Source: Harmonia axyridis (taxonomy: Eukaryota > Arthropoda > Insecta > Coleoptera > Coccinellidae). From it: a stretch of DNA of 64,000 bases. The DNA lies in assembly GCF_914767665.1 (NCBI RefSeq), contig NC_059508.1, positions 558,001-622,000 of the forward strand, given 5' to 3'. Shown one piece after another: positions 1 to 12,066 of this stretch; within the stretch, counting starts at the first letter, position 1, and each line of letters starts with the position of its first letter. The position numbers and the translations under genes are program-made. The notes below the pieces were generated by a model. It made no database searches. It saw nothing but the letters and a program-made list of their open reading frames with translations, and was not told where the DNA came from.

Positions 1-153
1 AATTCTAATTCATGTAATTTTTCTAATGAATTAAACTACAAAGTGACATGACATGAAGACATAGTAACTTGATACTTGTCACAGTGTCATTTACTCAACT
101 TAAAGTTCAATTCTAAAACTATCCAAAAATCATTTTAATTCTTATAATTTATG

Positions 154-943
154 TCGAATCAATCAATGAAAAGGTACAATAGTCCCATTAAATAACTTTT
201 ATTTTTTTTCAATTTTCTAGGGAATAGGTATGAAAAATTTTACGAAAATTTTCGGACAAAAAAAATTTTCAGGTGAGATCGAATTTCGCCTAATCAGGGA
301 TCGTCAATTTTGGCATCGCTCACCGATTTTTCGTAGAACTTTTCAAACTTCAAGTTCCGCTCTAAAACATGGTGGAGTTTCAAGTGCGTAGCCCATGGCC
401 AGAAGAAGAAGCAGCTTCGGGAAAATTATCAATTTTTTCTTTGCAAGCATTTTCGTAATCTACATAGTCGAATCAATCAATAAAATGACACAATATTCCC
501 ATGAAAGAACTTTTATTTTTCAAAAAATTTTTAAGGGTCAGGTATAGAAAATTTTACGAAAATTTTTGGACAAAAAATTTTTCAGGTGAGATCGAAATTC
601 GGCTAATCAGAGATCGTAAATTATGGCATCGCTCACCGATTCTTCGTAGAGCTCCCGGTTTTGGGGGAATTTGAACTCGAAATTTGGTAAAAAATTGAAT
701 TTGCCTCTAAAAATCGTTATATCTCCTGAATTATTCGTCACAGATCCCTCAAATAAAAACGTTTTCAAACTTCAAGTTCCGCTCTAAAACATAGTGGAGT
801 TTCAAGTGCGTAGCCCATGGCCAGAAGAAGTGGCAGCTTCGGGAAAATTATCAATTTTTTCTTTGAAAGTTTCATATTTTTGCCTATAATTTATGAAATA
901 ATGTACTGACCGCACAACTGCAAGCATTTTCGTAATCTACATA
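154..943. repeat. Diverged tandem repeat, two units
   Basis: Two head-to-tail copies of one sequence, 154-467 and 468-943. Both begin TCGAATCAATCAAT and both contain TTCAAGTTCCGCTCTAAAACA, GTGCGTAGCCCATGGCCAG and CTTCGGGAAAATTATCAA. The first copy lacks about 110 bases in the middle and some bases near its end that the second keeps. A more diverged relative sits at 53640-53900 (shared ATCGAAATTCGGCT and CCGATNCTNCGTAGA). No coding potential was seen, so this is an interspersed or satellite-like repeat. Confidence 0.8.
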
Positions 944-1546
944 TTCATATTAACCATGGACAACATCATTGTTCAGGTTTGTTAGATAAAACCACCCCAA
1001 CATCAGTAAAATTTTAAAGGAACCTCCCGCCTTTTCTGAATTTTCATTTCGTGTGGTGTTGAACTGAACCCTTGTCTGTTCTGGGGTCATTTATGAAAAG
1101 AGTCCTCCCGGTAGACTTTGGGCGTGCCTTCCATTCCTAATATTCGCAACAGGAATGTAAACTAAGCGGTAAAGAATTTTTACATTGGAAAGTGTTTACT
1201 ATTTGACTCTGGAATGTCTCTCAAACCGCCGGCTACCCCTGTAGGAATTTGTGGCCAGAAATTTGGGATAAATATTTGAATTACTTGGATGAATGCTAGG
1301 GGGAGCAAGAATAATAGATCAAACATTGGTTATGTGACCCTTAACAATGATCCGTTTGTTCTGTTACTTCCTCTCGGTTGATGAACCTCTCATGCACTAT
1401 TCGCTTTTAAAATTTTAGGTCTTGAAATTTTCGAATCGAATAGTAGATAGAATTATTTACTGTACAATATAGTACAAAAAGTCGTTAAAGTTTCTGAAGA
1501 TAATGTACAAAATATATTATTTTGAATATACTTAATAATTTGTAAC
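944..1546. other. Intergenic, nothing recognised
   Basis: AT-rich sequence with no convincing open frame, RNA gene or repeat. The boundaries are those of the neighbouring repeat and mariner copy. Confidence 0.6.
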
Positions 1547-1842
1547 AGGCCAATTGAAAAGTCCCCGGTCTACCATTGTAAAACACATTTTTTTGGCAAA
1601 ATTCGTTTTTATCATTCAACATAGTTGCTTTCGAGGGCGATTATAGCGATCTTTCAACTTTTCGATGCCATTTTTGTAGTACGATAGGCCTCAGTTTCGG
1701 CGATTACTTCTTCATTGGCGCTAAATTTCTTTCCAGCGAGCATTCTTTCGAGGTATGAAAACAGGAAAAAGTCGCTGGGGGCCAGATCTGGCGAATACGG
1801 TGGATGCAGCCATTGTTTTCATTGATTTGTGTCAATTGGCCT
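1547..1842 (-). mobile_element. Internally deleted mariner copy
   Basis: Starts with the mariner end AGGCCAATTGAAAAGTCCCC and finishes with the inverted end TCAATTGGCCT, flanked by AT-rich target sequence. Between them lie about 250 bases from the C-terminal part of a minus-strand transposase (the region coding FSDLKRMLAGKKF in other copies). The catalytic core and N-terminus are missing. It is a non-autonomous deletion derivative of the same family as the copies at 46579, 58643 and 60148. Confidence 0.85.
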
Positions 1843-1868
1843 AATATTTTATGTATAATTTTATTTCG

Positions 1869-2075
1869 TCTCACCAACGTTTTACCAAATCTATAGCTAT
1901 GATTAATAAAGGCTCGATTAATTGATATAATCATCAAAAGAAGGAATGCAAGAAACACCATGTATCCCGAAAATAAAACGTGTCTAGACCCATGTTTATA
2001 GGACTGTCCTCCCTAAATTATCTTAGGTATGTTTCATTTTTTTTGTACCTTCGATTTAGGTACACCCTGTATATG
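1869..2075 (+). repeat. Interspersed repeat, 'CAAGAAACACCCTGTAT' family
   Basis: Contains CAAGAAACACCATGTATC, then ACGTGTCTAGACCCATGTTTATAGGAC and finally TACACCCTGTATATG. The same order of blocks is seen at 16733-17116 and, on the other strand, at 57086-57313. It is non-coding and lies directly after the mariner copy. Confidence 0.65.
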
Positions 2076-3331
2076 TTTAATATGAAATTGTTTCCCGATT
2101 CTGTGTCATTTTTTTCATCTATTCCCTATACGTTCTCGATAAAATTAATACATATATGAACTTGAAAAGATTAAACCAAATAACATTCCATTTGAAATGC
2201 AATAACGGGATTCACAACCACATAACATTGTAATTTAGTCTAATAGAGAATTATTGAGGGTTAATAATAATGTTCACGCTACGCAATCACATCAGCTGGA
2301 AATCAATTTTTCCACATGAAATGAACAAAGGAAATTTCAATCGGAATAGGTACTGAACGACAAAAATCGTAAAATTATTTTTTTATCGTTCAGGTTTTTC
2401 TAATAGCCACAAATAACTTTCAATTCACGCTAAATTTTTTCTATGATAGTTTGTATCCAGTTTAGTGTCGAATTCAAATGGAAAATAATAATAAAAACTT
2501 GAATTGCAATCGATTTTTTTGCTTATCTCTATTGCGAATGGTTCTTGAGTAATAGACATTCAATTAAAGTTTCATTTGCAGTGAATTTAATGAAACTTTG
2601 TGGTAAATTCACAGCGGTTTCTTCTATTTGTAATAAATATCCAGGCGCATGAATTACAGTTATCATATTCTCCAGAGGATTATTTTTTGGTCGAGGCTTA
2701 TCAGAGAGGCTTTTACTACTCACATTCAGGAAGAACAAGTTGATAACAGTCACGAATTCATATATATATACATAAATCCTAAAAAACAATTTAAAACCCG
2801 CATCCATGTAGTGGAAACTGGAAAATCTTCACGATGATGGAATGTGCATATGGTATTTCCACTCTGACGTCGAAGAATGCGAAAAATATTTAATTCGATG
2901 GATATTTTGTGTCTGGTCTTAGTTAAATTAGATTTTTGTGGTAACATCTACAATAACAGAAAACTGAGAAAGACGGAAATATGCTGAAATTAACTTTAAC
3001 GGTCGTTCAAACGAAAACCACTGCATTTCAACGTCAGATTATTTTAATTTCGTACCCTTGAACGGAACCCCCACTCTGTGCGGATTAAACAAATTCTGAA
3101 CCCGTTCTCTCTTCCCCTTCCGCATATATCGCTCCAAGAAGGATTTTTGCGTGTTTTTCACCTGCAAGCAATTTTGGATAGTGAGATTAGGTCTATTTGC
3201 CAGGATGAAATACAGGACAAACAGATTTGAGTATTTGCTACCGATTCTCGAGCTAGGATAATTGTAAAAATAATTTGATCACTACACAGAATAGGTCATG
3301 AGATAAATCTTTTGAGATTAATTCTCTCAAC
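2076..3331. other. Intergenic, nothing recognised
   Basis: AT-rich DNA. The short open frames on both strands overlap one another and show no domain, so none is supported. Confidence 0.55.
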
Positions 3332-3770
3332 ATGCCAATTGAAAAGTTCCCGGTCTATCATAGTAAAACTCATTTTTTTGGCAAAATTCGATTCTATTAA
3401 TCAATATAGTTGCCTTCGAGGGCGATACAGCGATTATAGCGATCTTCCAACTTTGCGTCACCATTTTTGTAGTACAATTCGTCTTTCGCTTCAAAAAAGG
3501 CCTCAGATTCGACGATTACTTCTTCATTGGCGCTTAATTACCAGCGAGCTTTTTCTTTAGGTTTGAGAACAGGAAAAAGGCGCTGGGGGCCAGATCTGGC
3601 GAATACGGTGGATGCAGAAGCAATTCGAAGCTCTATTCATGCAATTTTGCCATAGTTTTTATTAATTTGTGACACGGCGCATTGTCTTGATGAAACAGCA
3701 CCTATTTTTTCTTCGAATGGGGCCGTTTTTTAACAATTCCGTCCTTTAAACGATCCAATAACGCTATATA
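3332..3770 (-). mobile_element. Truncated mariner copy
   Basis: Left end GCCAATTGAAAAGTTCCCGG is followed by about 430 bases of the C-terminal half of a minus-strand mariner transposase, up to the region equivalent to LDRLKDGIVKKRPH. The N-terminal half and the other inverted repeat are missing. Small indels break the frame, including a deletion near 3535. Confidence 0.85.
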
Positions 3771-4620
3771 ATAAAAAAATATAAACGGTTTTGCGCGTAT
3801 TCAAAGTGAATACAAATCAGTCGCCATATTAAACATTTTCGACATGAGTCTTAAAATAGTCATTACGCATTCAAATGGTACTTGCTACATTCTAGGTTTA
3901 TTTTCTGTAGCTCCGACAAATTCAGCAGATTAGGACACTTGGGTATTCCCATAGAAATAGCCTAATAGAAATAAATATATATGTGCAGATATTGCGAAGT
4001 TGGCTATGGTATATATCACATTTTCACTGAGAAGAATATAAGCGGTGATTTCCGCTATGTGCATTTTTCAAATTCATAATGCCCTTCTGGAGCTAGAAAT
4101 TAAGTTCTGAATTTCATGAGATAAAGCATCAACACCAGCCGGCATCATATTATTTAGTCGTATCTCTCTGTTGGGAACTTCGCGATATCTCAATTGAATG
4201 GCAAGCAGAAAATTTTGCCGCCATGATGAATTCATAGGATATTCTGTTGAATCAACTGCCGCATCATCGCCATTATTGAGAAACATTTCGTTTCGCCAAC
4301 AACATCATTCCTCGAATCAACTCTGTTTCATTTTGAATCTCGGACAAAAGATAGAGGAACTGACTAGATTCATATACATATTCATATCATTTTGGACGTG
4401 GGTGTTTCACAGTTTGATCCACAACGACGTATGTTATCGATGAATGGTCAAATTGAAAGACGGGTTGCTCTACTGCTTCCATATCGGCCTATTGTGATAA
4501 GCATAGCAGATTTTTTCAAGTTTCAATCATGGAAAGATACACGCTTCAACAACTTTTAGAAATTGTTGAACTGTTTCATTAAAATCAGTGATTATTTGTG
4601 AATATTGAGAGAAAATACCA
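3771..4620. other. Intergenic, nothing recognised
   Basis: No gene or repeat recognised. The overlapping open frames at 4074-4443 on the two strands have no family resemblance that I can see. Confidence 0.5.
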
Positions 4621-5135
4621 GGCAGTAGCCTAATGGAAAAATCACCGGTTTATTTTTCTGAATTTTTCGTTTGTTCTAAAATACACTTCCTGCATAAGAG
4701 AGTCTATGGGTTTAACTCAACTTTGACTAGTTTTCGAGATGCAGGGTGTCGAAGTTGAAAAAAGGCATTTCTTCAAATAACATTTTCCGTAGGAAAACAT
4801 CTTGAATGAAACACTTCTGCGCGACAAATATTGCTTGCCCGTAAAGTGATAATTTTAGACTGGTATTTAATAAAAAATATTATTAGATATGTAGCAACTG
4901 AGAGCATCTTGAGAACTATTTGACTTGAAAAAATGATCACTTTTTTCGAAATTTATTTCGTTTGACTCAACCCGTTTTAAACAAAAATTCAATCAAAAAC
5001 CAGTCTAATATTATCACCTTAAGGGTAAGCATTATTTTTGTCGTGAAGAAGTGTTTCATTCAAGATGTTTTACTACGAGGAATGTTACAAGAAATGGCAT
5101 TTGCAAACTTGGACACCCTGTATCTAACTAGTCAT
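4621..5135. repeat. Fold-back element, family A, copy 1
   Basis: Arms around 4738-4866 and 4998-5124 are inverted copies. GATGCAGGGTGTCGAAGTTG faces CAAACTTGGACACCCTGTATC, and both arms hold forms of AAGTGTTTCATTCAAGATG. The block 4621-4737 matches the reverse complement of 48100-48221 (GCCTAATGGAAAAAT, TTTTTCTGAAT), so a second copy exists at 47826-48221. It has no open frame and resembles a MITE or fold-back transposon. A mariner copy starts immediately to the right. Confidence 0.75.
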
Positions 5136-5138
5136 AAC

Positions 5139-5566
5139 AGGCCAATTGAAAAGTCCCCGGTCCACTATGGCAAAATTCGATTTTATTATTCAACATATTT
5201 GCCTTCGAGGGCGATACAGCGATTATAGCGATCTTCCAACTTTTCGATATCATTTTTGTAGTACGATTTGTCTTTCGCTTCAAAATAGGCCTCAGTTTCG
5301 GCGATTACTTCTTCTTTGGCGCTAAATTTTTTTCCAGCGAGCATTTTTTTGAGGTCTGAGAACAGGAAAAAATTCGCTGGGGGCCAGATCTGGCGAATAC
5401 GGTGGATGCAGAAGAAATTGGAAGCCCAATTCATGCAATTTTGCCATTGTTTTCATTGATTGGAGACACGACGCATTGTCTTGATGAAACAGCACCTTTT
5501 TTGTCAAATGGGGACGTTTTTCAACGATTTCATCTTTTAAACGATGCAATAACGCTATATAATAAT
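5139..5566 (-). mobile_element. Truncated mariner copy
   Basis: Starts AGGCCAATTGAAAAGTCCCC and runs about 430 bases through the C-terminal half of the minus-strand transposase. It includes the catalytic-region equivalents HQDNASC and PYSPDLAPSEF. It stops where the copy at 46579 continues, so the N-terminal half is lost. A stretch of bases near the left end, present in other copies, is also missing. Confidence 0.85.
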
Positions 5567-6318
5567 CAGATTAAATCAACTAACAAGTCAAATTGTGTCA
5601 TGTAGTGTGATTCTGTGACGTCTTTTTCTGCTTGTTGGGAATATTTGTAATGCATTGAGTTCTCTCACTTTCTGTTTGTACAAGGTTCTGCTGATCATTT
5701 CACTTGAGTGAATGAATAAACCGATAAAATTTTGAGGGGTTAGTGTTAAGGCAGTCATCCAGCATGAGCCAGACTATGGGCGATATTATAAATGAGAATA
5801 GAGTCCTATTTGAAACCATTCGAATGTGAGAGAATGTTAAAATCCACCCTCTTTATTTCTACTGAGGTTGTCAGTGAAAAACTTATTAGATGCGGGACTT
5901 CGTTGCAATTTACATAATGCCCCCAAAATGCGGAGAATTCCACAATCAGTGAACCAAGAATCCCTTCATCATTCTCCACTGATAAAGTCCTGGCATTTCT
6001 CCTGAATTCAGATTGTATTATCACCTTCAATTACGGTATTCAATATTCCGATATTTCGGCCTGAGAAGAATGACCTTCGAAATTAAGGTTCGTCAACGTG
6101 ATAATGAAATTTAATAGCGACATAACAACCATTCACACTGAAATTCCTTGAATTATAGAAAAAAGTTGGAAGATTCCTCAGGTCTTTATAAATTCAGAGA
6201 ATCGGAATTCTTCCTTACGTATCTTGCCTAATTTTTTACCACTCTGCAGTGGATGTTTATCATTCGTTCCAATTTCAATTTCTTCATTATATTCCCTTTG
6301 GTTCTTTTTGTACTCTAT
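5567..6318. other. Intergenic, nothing recognised
   Basis: No supported gene, RNA or repeat. One minus-strand frame of 74 codons has no recognisable domain. Confidence 0.5.
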
Positions 6319-6694
6319 TGTACAGGGTGTGCAAATTTCGATGTTTTCGCACTACAACTTTTACGCCAGAGGATATAGACAAAATCTGATACCCCAGTCT
6401 CTTTCTCTTTTTCTGAGAAACTAACAATTCTACGTAAAAAAGTGCCTGCATAATATTTTGATTTCAGAGCTCTATCATCAGTATCAGCGGAGATATAAAT
6501 GTTTTTCGATATCGCAGTTTTTCCAATTTTCGCCTCTTACTCGAAACCAAAAGAATTTGGCCAAAAATGAATACTGGTCTCATTAGTTTTTCAGAAAAAA
6601 AAACAGAATAGGGTAGGTACTTATTAGATTTTGTCTATCTCCTCTGGTTTGAAAGTTGTAGTGCTAAAACATAGAAATTCGCCCATCCTGTACA
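6319..6694. repeat. Palindromic element with TGTACAGGGTG ends
   Basis: The ends are inverted: TGTACAGGGTGTGCAAATTTC at the left faces GAAATTCGCCCATCCTGTACA at the right. Inside, TTTTCGCACTACAACTTT faces AAAGTTGTAGTGCTAAAA, and AGAGGATATAGACAAAATCT faces AGATTTTGTCTATCTCCTCT. Arms are about 85 bases with a central spacer of about 200 bases. It is a non-coding, MITE-like element. Confidence 0.8.
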
Positions 6695-8560
6695 TTGTGC
6701 CATGTACACGAAGGACATGAGCTTTGAAAAACAAAGTCAAAATTATAAATATAATTGAAAATAACATCAAACTGTATGATGCTGAGAATTTTTAATGTAT
6801 TTATCATTTTGTTGTTGACTTTGTTTTCCAAAAACAATTTGTTCGTTGGGATGTAAAACCGGTATACAGACGTGTTATTGCCTTATTTCTCCCACCAATG
6901 TTTGGTAAAACTCAGGCTTTGATTTTTTAACTTGTTATAAAAATATGTTTCTCTTTTTTCCTATAGTGTTCCCAACAAATTGGATTGCTTCAGATTAACT
7001 ACATTTATGAATAATTAACAACTTTAATCACGTCCAGTATGAATATAAAAAATATAATCCTGCATATAAAATTGACGGGCGATTTTCATGTATTTACCAG
7101 TTTTATTATTGAAAATGTCATTCAAATCGAACAAATATTCTGAATAATCTTTCAACACAGTAAAACAAAGGATAAGCCAACTATGCTGACATGTTTCCAA
7201 ACGATTCAATACCAAATAAAAATTTTATATCAACTATAAGATAAATATTGCCGATAATGTAGAATGAAAATGAGGACATCATTTCATCCGATGAAAACAA
7301 ATATTTGAAGTTTTTCGTTGGTTCATTCGATTTTTTTTCGTGGATTCGTTTCGAAATTTAATCTAGTAGTCAAAATCGATTTGTAGGGTATCAATTAATC
7401 CAAATTAAACTGTCCCAAAATGATTGTCAGGTCGAATAAATGACAGCAATTTTTATTGGAGGTTTGGGTTTTAATTTTCAATATGAACTTTTGGAATCGA
7501 TATAGGAGAAAATATGTTTCAGCCAACTCGAAACTATCAAATTTTGGTTGCTTCGCCTCATTCGAGAACACAATTCATAAATTTTGATGGCGAAAACTCA
7601 AAGATTTATATTACGATGATAGAATGTTTTTGAACCTTACATATTTTTAATATTGTAGGTATATTTTCATTATAATTTTTTTCAATCAAATGCTTTCAGA
7701 TAATTGACGGTGAAAATAATTCTCGACAGAATTTTGTGCTAATGAATAAATATTCTAGAACACAAAAACTGTAGAAGTAGCAGCAGAATAATTCGAAAGA
7801 AAATATTTTCATTCTGTTTGATGAGTAAATATAAATTAAAAAAGTGAAAGTTTGAAGAGTTCGATATCAAATTCAATTGAAGCAATAGGTACCAACGGAA
7901 GTTTCATTGAAACTTATTTCAAAGAAAGTATTCATAAACTTTTATGTGTATGTAAAAATGACGTACTCATATCAGAGATCTATTTATCAATAGTTGAGCG
8001 CTCATCGGTGCTTAAAGGAAGGGTATAATTGTTACATTGAGCGGAATGACCCCTAACTAACTTCAAGTTGTATTTATGTTAGTTCAACTTCACTATCGTT
8101 TAATTTACCCTCAACCAAAATCATATCCCTAATCTCATAATAAGTTGCCGCTTGATCCTGTGTCGTCCAAAATCGTAGCTTTATATCGGAAACAAGAAGA
8201 AAGTATCCGGAATCTGTCTTAGTTAGACAGTTAATTAATGAGTGTTCCTTCGGAGGGCAGCTGTTTTTTAGTCATGAGTTAATTGTGTAGCTGAAAAACA
8301 GGCCGGCTTTACCCCTATTAAGTTTCAATAAGGTTTGTTGCTTTGTCTCATTCGGACAAATTAGTTCTTCATTTCCTTTCGCTCGCATTCTGACAGAATG
8401 TGAAGAAAACCGCACGAACAGTTATTTAACAGTTGAAACTCGTAGGAAATTTATGGACTCGCGTTCCCGTCGAATTTTTTTTGTTCCCGAACTTCCGAAT
8501 GTTAATTTGCGCAAAGTTGATGAAGTTTTCCGAAAATTTCGCGCGTGTGCTAAATTGGCT
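6695..8560. other. Intergenic, nothing recognised
   Basis: 1.9 kb of AT-rich sequence without a supported coding region. GC content rises after about 8400, leading into the candidate exon at 8616. Confidence 0.5.
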
Positions 8561-8615
8561 GTACACGCTGGTGATTGCGTTATGTTAACGTCTTAAGTTG
8601 AATTGAAGTGGTGCG

Positions 8616-9002
8616 GTGACTTACCCAGGGACACATCACAAAACACGTAACCGAAGAAGACGCGAGTTTGGTGCAGGTTGGCTCTGCGGTAGCTTCCCTG
8701 AAAATGTGGAAATGCGGACTGGAAGAGCGTGCTCTTGTTTTGGGGACTTGCGCCTTCGTCCCTCCCCCCTCGCTTCTCCGATCCTGTTGCTTCTTTTAGT
8801 TCAGCTGTTCATACTGATACCTCTGGAAATTTCTCCAACAGTCCCCATAGGAAAGGTTCTTAATCGCTATTCATTAAAATTCGTAACAATCGTGCAGGTG
8901 CATTCAGGTTTTCCCCAAGTGCGCTCGATCCCCGAACTGAGCGCTAATTCGTCCCGTCGGCGATGTTTGTGTTTATACCTCCTCAAATTCGATTCTGACT
9001 AG
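8616..9002 (+). CDS. Candidate first exon with signal peptide, unknown gene
   Basis: A 128-codon open frame in the most GC- and CpG-rich patch of this part of the window. Residues 52-71 form a hydrophobic run (SPILLLLLVQLFILIPL) preceded by Arg-rich residues. Translation from the internal Met at about residue 32 (MRTGRACSC) would give a classic signal peptide or membrane anchor. A possible splice donor GTGCAG|GTGCAT lies near 8895. No family is recognised. The CpG-rich setting suggests a promoter plus first exon of a secreted or membrane protein on the plus strand, with later exons outside what I can trace. It could instead be a chance frame in a GC-rich non-coding patch. Confidence 0.3.
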   Translation: MTYPGTHHKTRNRRRREFGAGWLCGSFPENVEMRTGRACSCFGDLRLRPSPLASPILLLLLVQLFILIPLEISPTVPIGKVLNRYSLKFVTIVQVHSGFPQVRSIPELSANSSRRRCLCLYLLKFDSD

Positions 9003-9104
9003 AAAGTTTCTAGTGTAGGTTCGGATCTTGAAAATTTGATTAGGGCCACCTTTCAACATAGACCTCATAATGATACCTCAGTTAAACAGGGTTAGGGATT
9101 CATC

Positions 9105-9920
9105 ATCCAAGTAGCTCGACATTTTAACCAACTACTTGACTTTAAAATCAAGCTCGTGAAAAATTACATACTTGGGCTTGATTTGACTTGATTTTAGATA
9201 TTTATTGCTTGACTTGATATTACTTGAGCTTGATATGCACGCGTCGCACGGCTTATATTTCTGCTATCTAGTGCGCGCTTAGACTAAATAAGGGTATTTC
9301 TCGAGCGCCGAGAGACTGAAGCTTCCGCCAGTGTGACTTAATTGGTAGTTTTCTCACATTTCTAAGAAATCTATTGGTAGATTATGATAGTTTCAGAAAT
9401 ATCTTTTCAAGCTTGGCCATAATGGCCAAGGATTTTTTATCAACGCCAGCATCTTCAGCTCCTGTTGAAAGACAATTTTCCAGAGCTGCTCTTACAGTCA
9501 CAAAAACCCGAAATAGGTAAGGCGACAAATCTATAAGATGCCTCATGTGTCTTATATCCTGGATGGAAAATTGAGAAATCAAACCAAGCCTGGATGTTTC
9601 TCAATATTAAGAAACTCTATTTTTTCATTATTTTTTATTTGGTTATGCTTTATAGTGATTTGATTTATGTTTCTATTTCAAAAGAGTTGATATTCATGGT
9701 TCTTTTATACAATAAGTTTAATAAATGAAAGTGTTTTTTGCAAGGTTCCTTCTCATTTCATCATATTTTTATTAATGTGACAATTCACAATAAACTGCTA
9801 AAAATCAAGTAGCTTGATATGATTCAAGTACTACTTGACTTGAGCTTGACTTGAAATCAAGCCAAGTAGCTTGAAAACTCAAGCCACTGAAAACTGAAAG
9901 CAACTTGAGTTCTTTTAGAT
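9105..9920 (+). mobile_element. Non-autonomous hAT remnant
   Basis: Both flanks carry many short copies of TTGACTTGA-type motifs (about 9110-9240 and 9800-9910), in opposing orientations, as in the subterminal regions of hAT elements. Between them is a short piece of hAT transposase C-terminus (see 9405-9580). Most of the transposase is missing. Exact termini and target duplication were not resolved. Confidence 0.65.
9405..9580 (+). pseudogene. hAT transposase C-terminal dimerisation domain fragment
   Basis: Frame starting around 9411 reads LAIMAKDFLSTPASSAPVER, then QFSRAALTVTKTRNR, a stop, and IRCLMCLISWMEN. This is the hAT family dimerisation domain signature (FLSxPASSAPVERxFS ... RNRL ... 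LMCL.SW). The Leu expected after RNR is a TAA stop. The catalytic RNase-H-like fold and the BED finger are absent, so this is dead. It sits inside the TTGACTTGA-flanked element. Confidence 0.8.
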
Positions 9921-10099
9921 TTGGAGAAAAGTATTCAAGGAGCCCAGATTTATTTTTTCCTAATAATCATTTACCAGAAATCAGATCGTATATAACTTTC
10001 TTGATTCCTTCTTGTGTTACAGGTTGTCTCTAAACTGTTTCAAATATTTCGCTATATCTTGGGTTTCCGTTTGAGCTATTCGAAAAATTCTTAATTTTT

Positions 10100-10930
10100 T
10101 TCCCATTAATTTTTATGATTTAAATGAAACTCATAACAGATCATAGAAATTAATAACCGTTTCAGAGATAAAGAGCAGAGTTGGTGTTTCTTAAATGGGA
10201 CACCCATATTTTTCAACGCAATGTCATCCGTTTCAAAGATATTGAACTCTTTGACTTCATATTTATGATGGGACACCCTATATATCCAAAAATTTTTCAT
10301 TTATTTCAAGATTTCATTCATTTTATGTCCATTATATAATTCTAATCAAGTCCTATACAATGTGTCCCATTTAAAAAACATCAACTGTCCTCTATTATCT
10401 AAAAGGATAATTACTTTCTAATTAAATAAGACACCCTATGAATGACTTGATAACAATAACACAATGAACACAAAATGTATTAAAACTCGAAATTTTTATA
10501 TATAGGGTGTCCCATAAAAAAAGTCGAAATCTCAATATCTTCGAAACGCATCACTTTTTTGAAAAACCCTTAGATAAAGGGATACTTTTCGACAAACATA
10601 CAGCTAAAAAACTGCGTTGAAGCACTATTTTTCCTCCACATCTCTGAAACGGCTATTCATTTCTAAGATCTGTTATGAGTATTATATAAACCATAAAAAG
10701 TACTGAAAAAAAGTTTTTGAATTTTTCGAATATCTCGAATAGAAAGCAAGATAGAGCGGAATATTTGAAACGATTATTTTTTCAGAAACGTCCGGTAACT
10801 TGAAAACGAATCAAGATATCTACGATTTGCTTTCTAACATCTTATTATTCCGAAGAAAGAGATTGGAGGTCCTTATGTCTTATAGTTCTCGAGATGCTAT
10901 CAGTGAGCATCGATTTTGGGACACCTTGTA
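10100..10930. repeat. Complex of GGGTGTCCCAT-type repeats
   Basis: Several blocks ending in GGGACACCC or GGTGTCCCAT (about 10196, 10270, 10361, 10505, 10918). The segment around 10128-10205 (ATAACAGATCATAGAAATTAA then CCGTTTCAGAGAT) recurs inverted at 10598-10690 (ATCTCTGAAACGG then TAAGATCTGTTAT). It looks like nested or rearranged long-inverted-repeat elements and is non-coding. Confidence 0.65.
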
Positions 10931-12066
10931 TTCTTGTACGACAACTAGTTAATCTAATAATGTCGTTCATGAATTCCTCTCAAATTGATTTCAATATTCG
11001 ACAATTCTAAACGTTTTTGAAGCGTGTATCTTCCACGATTGAATGGCAGAACTTACTGACCTCAAATGGCAGAAAAAATATCAAAAAATAATTCACAGTA
11101 TTACCATTAGGAACAATTCAAAATGAATTATTTTTATCGGAAAACCCTACATGTGTCGAATGTAGAATTCCAGGCTTAAAAGATCCTGACGATAAGTTGC
11201 TGCTTTTCTCTAATTTTTTCACGAGTGTATCGGAAAGTTAACAAATATTGTTTGTGGCTAAGAGCGGTTCTCTTGAGGCTTCAAGTTAAATATCAGTCGA
11301 AGTAAATGGGTACAAAAGCTACCCATTTGTCCTAAGGCAATCGTTGTGGCTTAATGTGAATTTCTAGAGTTGACTGGCTTGCCATTTCAAATTCAAAGTG
11401 GAAAACTACCATTGTGTATCATGTCATATTCCTATTTGTTTTGACTCCGAGAACTTCACTCTGTGAAGTTCAACATTGTGGAACAATTGGGCCAAAAACA
11501 GGAAAGGCAAACTCATCAAATTCAACACAAATAAAATAGAAATATTCTGGACACTGAAGTATTTTCCTTCGATGTTCTCCAAGAGAATTTCTAAACATTT
11601 CCTGATTAATCCTGCCTTCAACACAAGGGAAAAAAAGGGGAAAGTGGTTGAAATTTCTTCAAAACTAGCTTTCACATTATGCTAGAATCAATTATCCACA
11701 TTATCAAATTAATCAATATTCAATTGCAGCGCTCAACTTCAGCTCTATTATGATATAAATAGACTTCATTCATTTTTAATTCAATAATCAATAAAATAAA
11801 TAATTTCCATTCAAATTCATGATTGATTAAAATTCAATTACTCTCATTATAATATAATTGAAACCTTAGTATCATGCAATCGTTGTTTTATTCCAGTTGT
11901 GACGTAATTACCTTCTTATTTTAATACCATCATAAGTTCATGATATGCAATTGTAAACTCATCAAAATAACATTTGATAATTTATCGTCCAATTACAATT
12001 TGATTATAATTTCACTCAACTTATAGTACAAAATCAATTTAATTATTAATTAAACTAAATTTTGTT
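10931..12066. other. Intergenic, nothing recognised
   Basis: Very AT-rich. Two short opposing open frames at 11424-11685 are shadows of each other and have no recognisable domain. Confidence 0.5.
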
